From Hemicordylus capensis (Eukaryota > Chordata > Lepidosauria > Squamata > Cordylidae), in assembly GCF_027244095.1 (NCBI RefSeq), contig NC_069658.1, positions 265,988,687 through 266,052,686 of the forward strand: a stretch of DNA of 64,000 nucleotides. Reading direction: 5' to 3'. How positions within the stretch are numbered: position 1 is the stretch's first letter; each line of letters begins with the position of its first letter. Position numbers and translations under genes: made by a program. Below, one piece after another: positions 62,121 to 64,000 of the stretch. The notes under the pieces were generated by a model that made no database searches, was not told where the DNA came from, and worked only from the letters and a program-made list of their open reading frames with translations.

Positions 62121-64000
62121 GCACTTTACTAATTGGTCTACCAAATGTAAAAAGTAAAGAGGGCAAAGTAAACTTCTGCTGGTGTGGAGTGGGGTGGGGA
62201 GATCTAGTGTTCTTCGGGGCATGTAAGGTGGGGGGGTTGAGTTGTCATCCCGTTCTTGGGTAAGTTTTGGCTGGTTTGGGGATGGGGAGTATAGGGGTTT
62301 ACTGTGTGTGTGTGTGCGCGCGCGCAAACTTTGGGAGCAAAGTCAGGGACTTTTAACACCCACCCTAGCTTCTTTCCATGTGTGAGGCTTTGGTAGAAAG
62401 GAAAAGGAGGCATGTGGGGAGATGGTGGGTTTGCTTCCTTCTGATCATCATTATGCTAATCAAGTTTTCTCATTGCTGCCTCTCTCTTTCTCCCAGCCTT
62501 GGCTTATTGCCTCAGATCATCTATGAACACAGATCAGCTTTTTCACAATGAGAAATCTTCCTCCCCATCCCCTGCCACCTCCCACTTCCCTTCTCTGGCA
62601 TTTGCAGCACCCTTTTAGCAAGGAGAAATGAAAGCGACACAGTCCTTTCAACAGTCTTGCTTGGGGAGGGGCCAGAGACTCCCAGGGGCTGTTCTGAGGC
62701 AGCATCTGAAAGCAGCTTTGCTTGCTCCTGCCTCCTCTTTCTTTCACCCTTACTCCCACTTCGTTAACATGTTTCACATTTGACTATCGCATTTGCCAAT
62801 TGTGCCATGGTATTCTATTGATATTAATATTTGCATTAGCCGACATCCAGACTTAATGTTGTGTGTACCCAAACAATTTTCTCACGCATAACAGGGCAGG
62901 GGTGATTTCTGCCAACCCCCCAACAGTCCAATGTGCTTCCAAAAATACATCCTTGAGGGTTGCAGGACTCACACACAGGGAATGGAATGAATGGAAGGAT
63001 CCGTCTAGCCCAAGTGCTTGGCACCCTCTCTTTGTGTCACTGAGGAGTGACATCGAGGAGTGAACTTTGCTCAAGGATTGTTGGACAAAGACAGGCCACC
63101 CCCTCATTGTTGTTTTTTAATTTCTGTTTAGCTTGAACATGGTAAGGCATCTGTATGCTGTGGTTTAACTGTCTAATAAAAATATTATTTAATAAAAATC
63201 ATGCCATCCCACACCTGCAGTCTAAAGTGGTACAATCCAAGACCAGTTTTAGTGCTTGTTCTGTTGTTAGAGTCAACTGGACCTCTATCTATATGAAAGG
63301 CAGTGAAAAATGATGATAACGGTGGTACCGGAGTGTGTCATGCACAATCATTCTGTGCATGACACACTGATGTGCAGAAACGTTTGCAGATATTTAGAGC
63401 CTCTTGTCCATAGAAACAGTCAAAGTAAGTATTCTCAGATCAAGTTGCTTCATCCAGAATGTCAACTAGCTTCCACAGAAACACAATCTCTTTCCCATCA
63501 ATGACATTAGCACTTAAAAGTGTGAGAATGTGCACTGGGTTCTACTAAGCTGTTATTAGAAAAGGAAAACCTCTTTTAAAGTTATGTGATGGGGCAGAAT
63601 TTTGCCCTGCAAAGATTTATGTATGGGGCATAAAAATGTGCAACAACACCTGAGTGGGATCTAAAACTAACTGAGCTGATATCATAAAACTTGTGAGTGT
63701 GCACACGTGCGTATGCCTTAGAGGGAACACTGATCTGTACTTTGCCAGCTAGAGTAGTTATAAAGGGAAAGTGATATGGCGTGGCCCAGTTTAATATTCC
63801 AGTATTGCAAGCGAATATTGAAGCCCTTCCTGGAGTTGGAGGGATCCACAGAGGCGATCTAGATCAACCTGTGCTCACTGAAGGAAATCCAGAGCAGAGC
63901 AATCGCAGCAGGGGCTGTCCAGCTTCTGCCTGTTGACTTCCAGCTAGGGAGAACCCACCCTTTCTCCAGTTAATTGATTCTGTTGCTAGACTGCTCTGAC
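62121..64000. other. Unassigned (probable RPUSD3 intron or beyond)
   Basis: A TG/CG run lies at about 62301-62326. No RPUSD3 catalytic-domain exon was recognised on the minus strand, so the rest of that gene probably lies past the window. Confidence 0.4.

Overview
This is vertebrate genomic DNA, most likely from a squamate reptile (lizard or snake). Two ordinary split genes and the tail of a third can be read exon by exon. The interspersed repeats are those expected of squamates: CR1, L2 and L1 LINEs, a Sauria-type tRNA SINE, SINEs with a 5S-rRNA-like head, and many palindromic hAT-like elements with 8-bp target-site duplications. The species cannot be named from the sequence alone.

Layout. 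1-634: CpG-rich promoter with four inverted CCAAT boxes, ending in an exon whose only coding bases are the ATG. 632-12274: ARPC4 (Arp2/3 complex subunit 4), six exons, 168 codons, plus strand; its 3' UTR probably ends just after the ATTAAA at 13160. 13190-25771: intergenic, with an interrupted CR1, a 1.3-kb foldback hAT-like element and an orphan CpG island at about 19640-20260. 25772-49438: TTLL3 (tubulin monoglycylase), twelve coding exons, 868 codons, plus strand, with a poly(A) signal at 49574. 49580-60460: repeats and unassigned DNA. 60461-60667: last coding exon of RPUSD3 on the minus strand, convergent with TTLL3; the rest of that gene lies beyond base 64000 or was not recognised.

The order ARPC4 > TTLL3 > < RPUSD3 is the mammalian order, which supports calling the ligase TTLL3 rather than its paralogue TTLL8. 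ARPC4 serves actin nucleation, TTLL3 modifies axonemal tubulin and RPUSD3 belongs to a mitochondrial pseudouridine synthase family, so the neighbourhood is conserved synteny rather than a pathway. Splice phases allow ARPC4 exon 5 to join TTLL3 exon 3 in frame, matching the read-through locus known in human.

I found no convincing new protein system. The most unusual material is in the repeats: exact nested insertions dated by target-site duplications, SINEs with 5S-like and tRNA-like heads sharing one tail, and a palindromic hAT-like family whose core matches the ZNF143-type promoter motif. No RNA genes, CRISPR arrays or recognisable endogenous viruses were seen.
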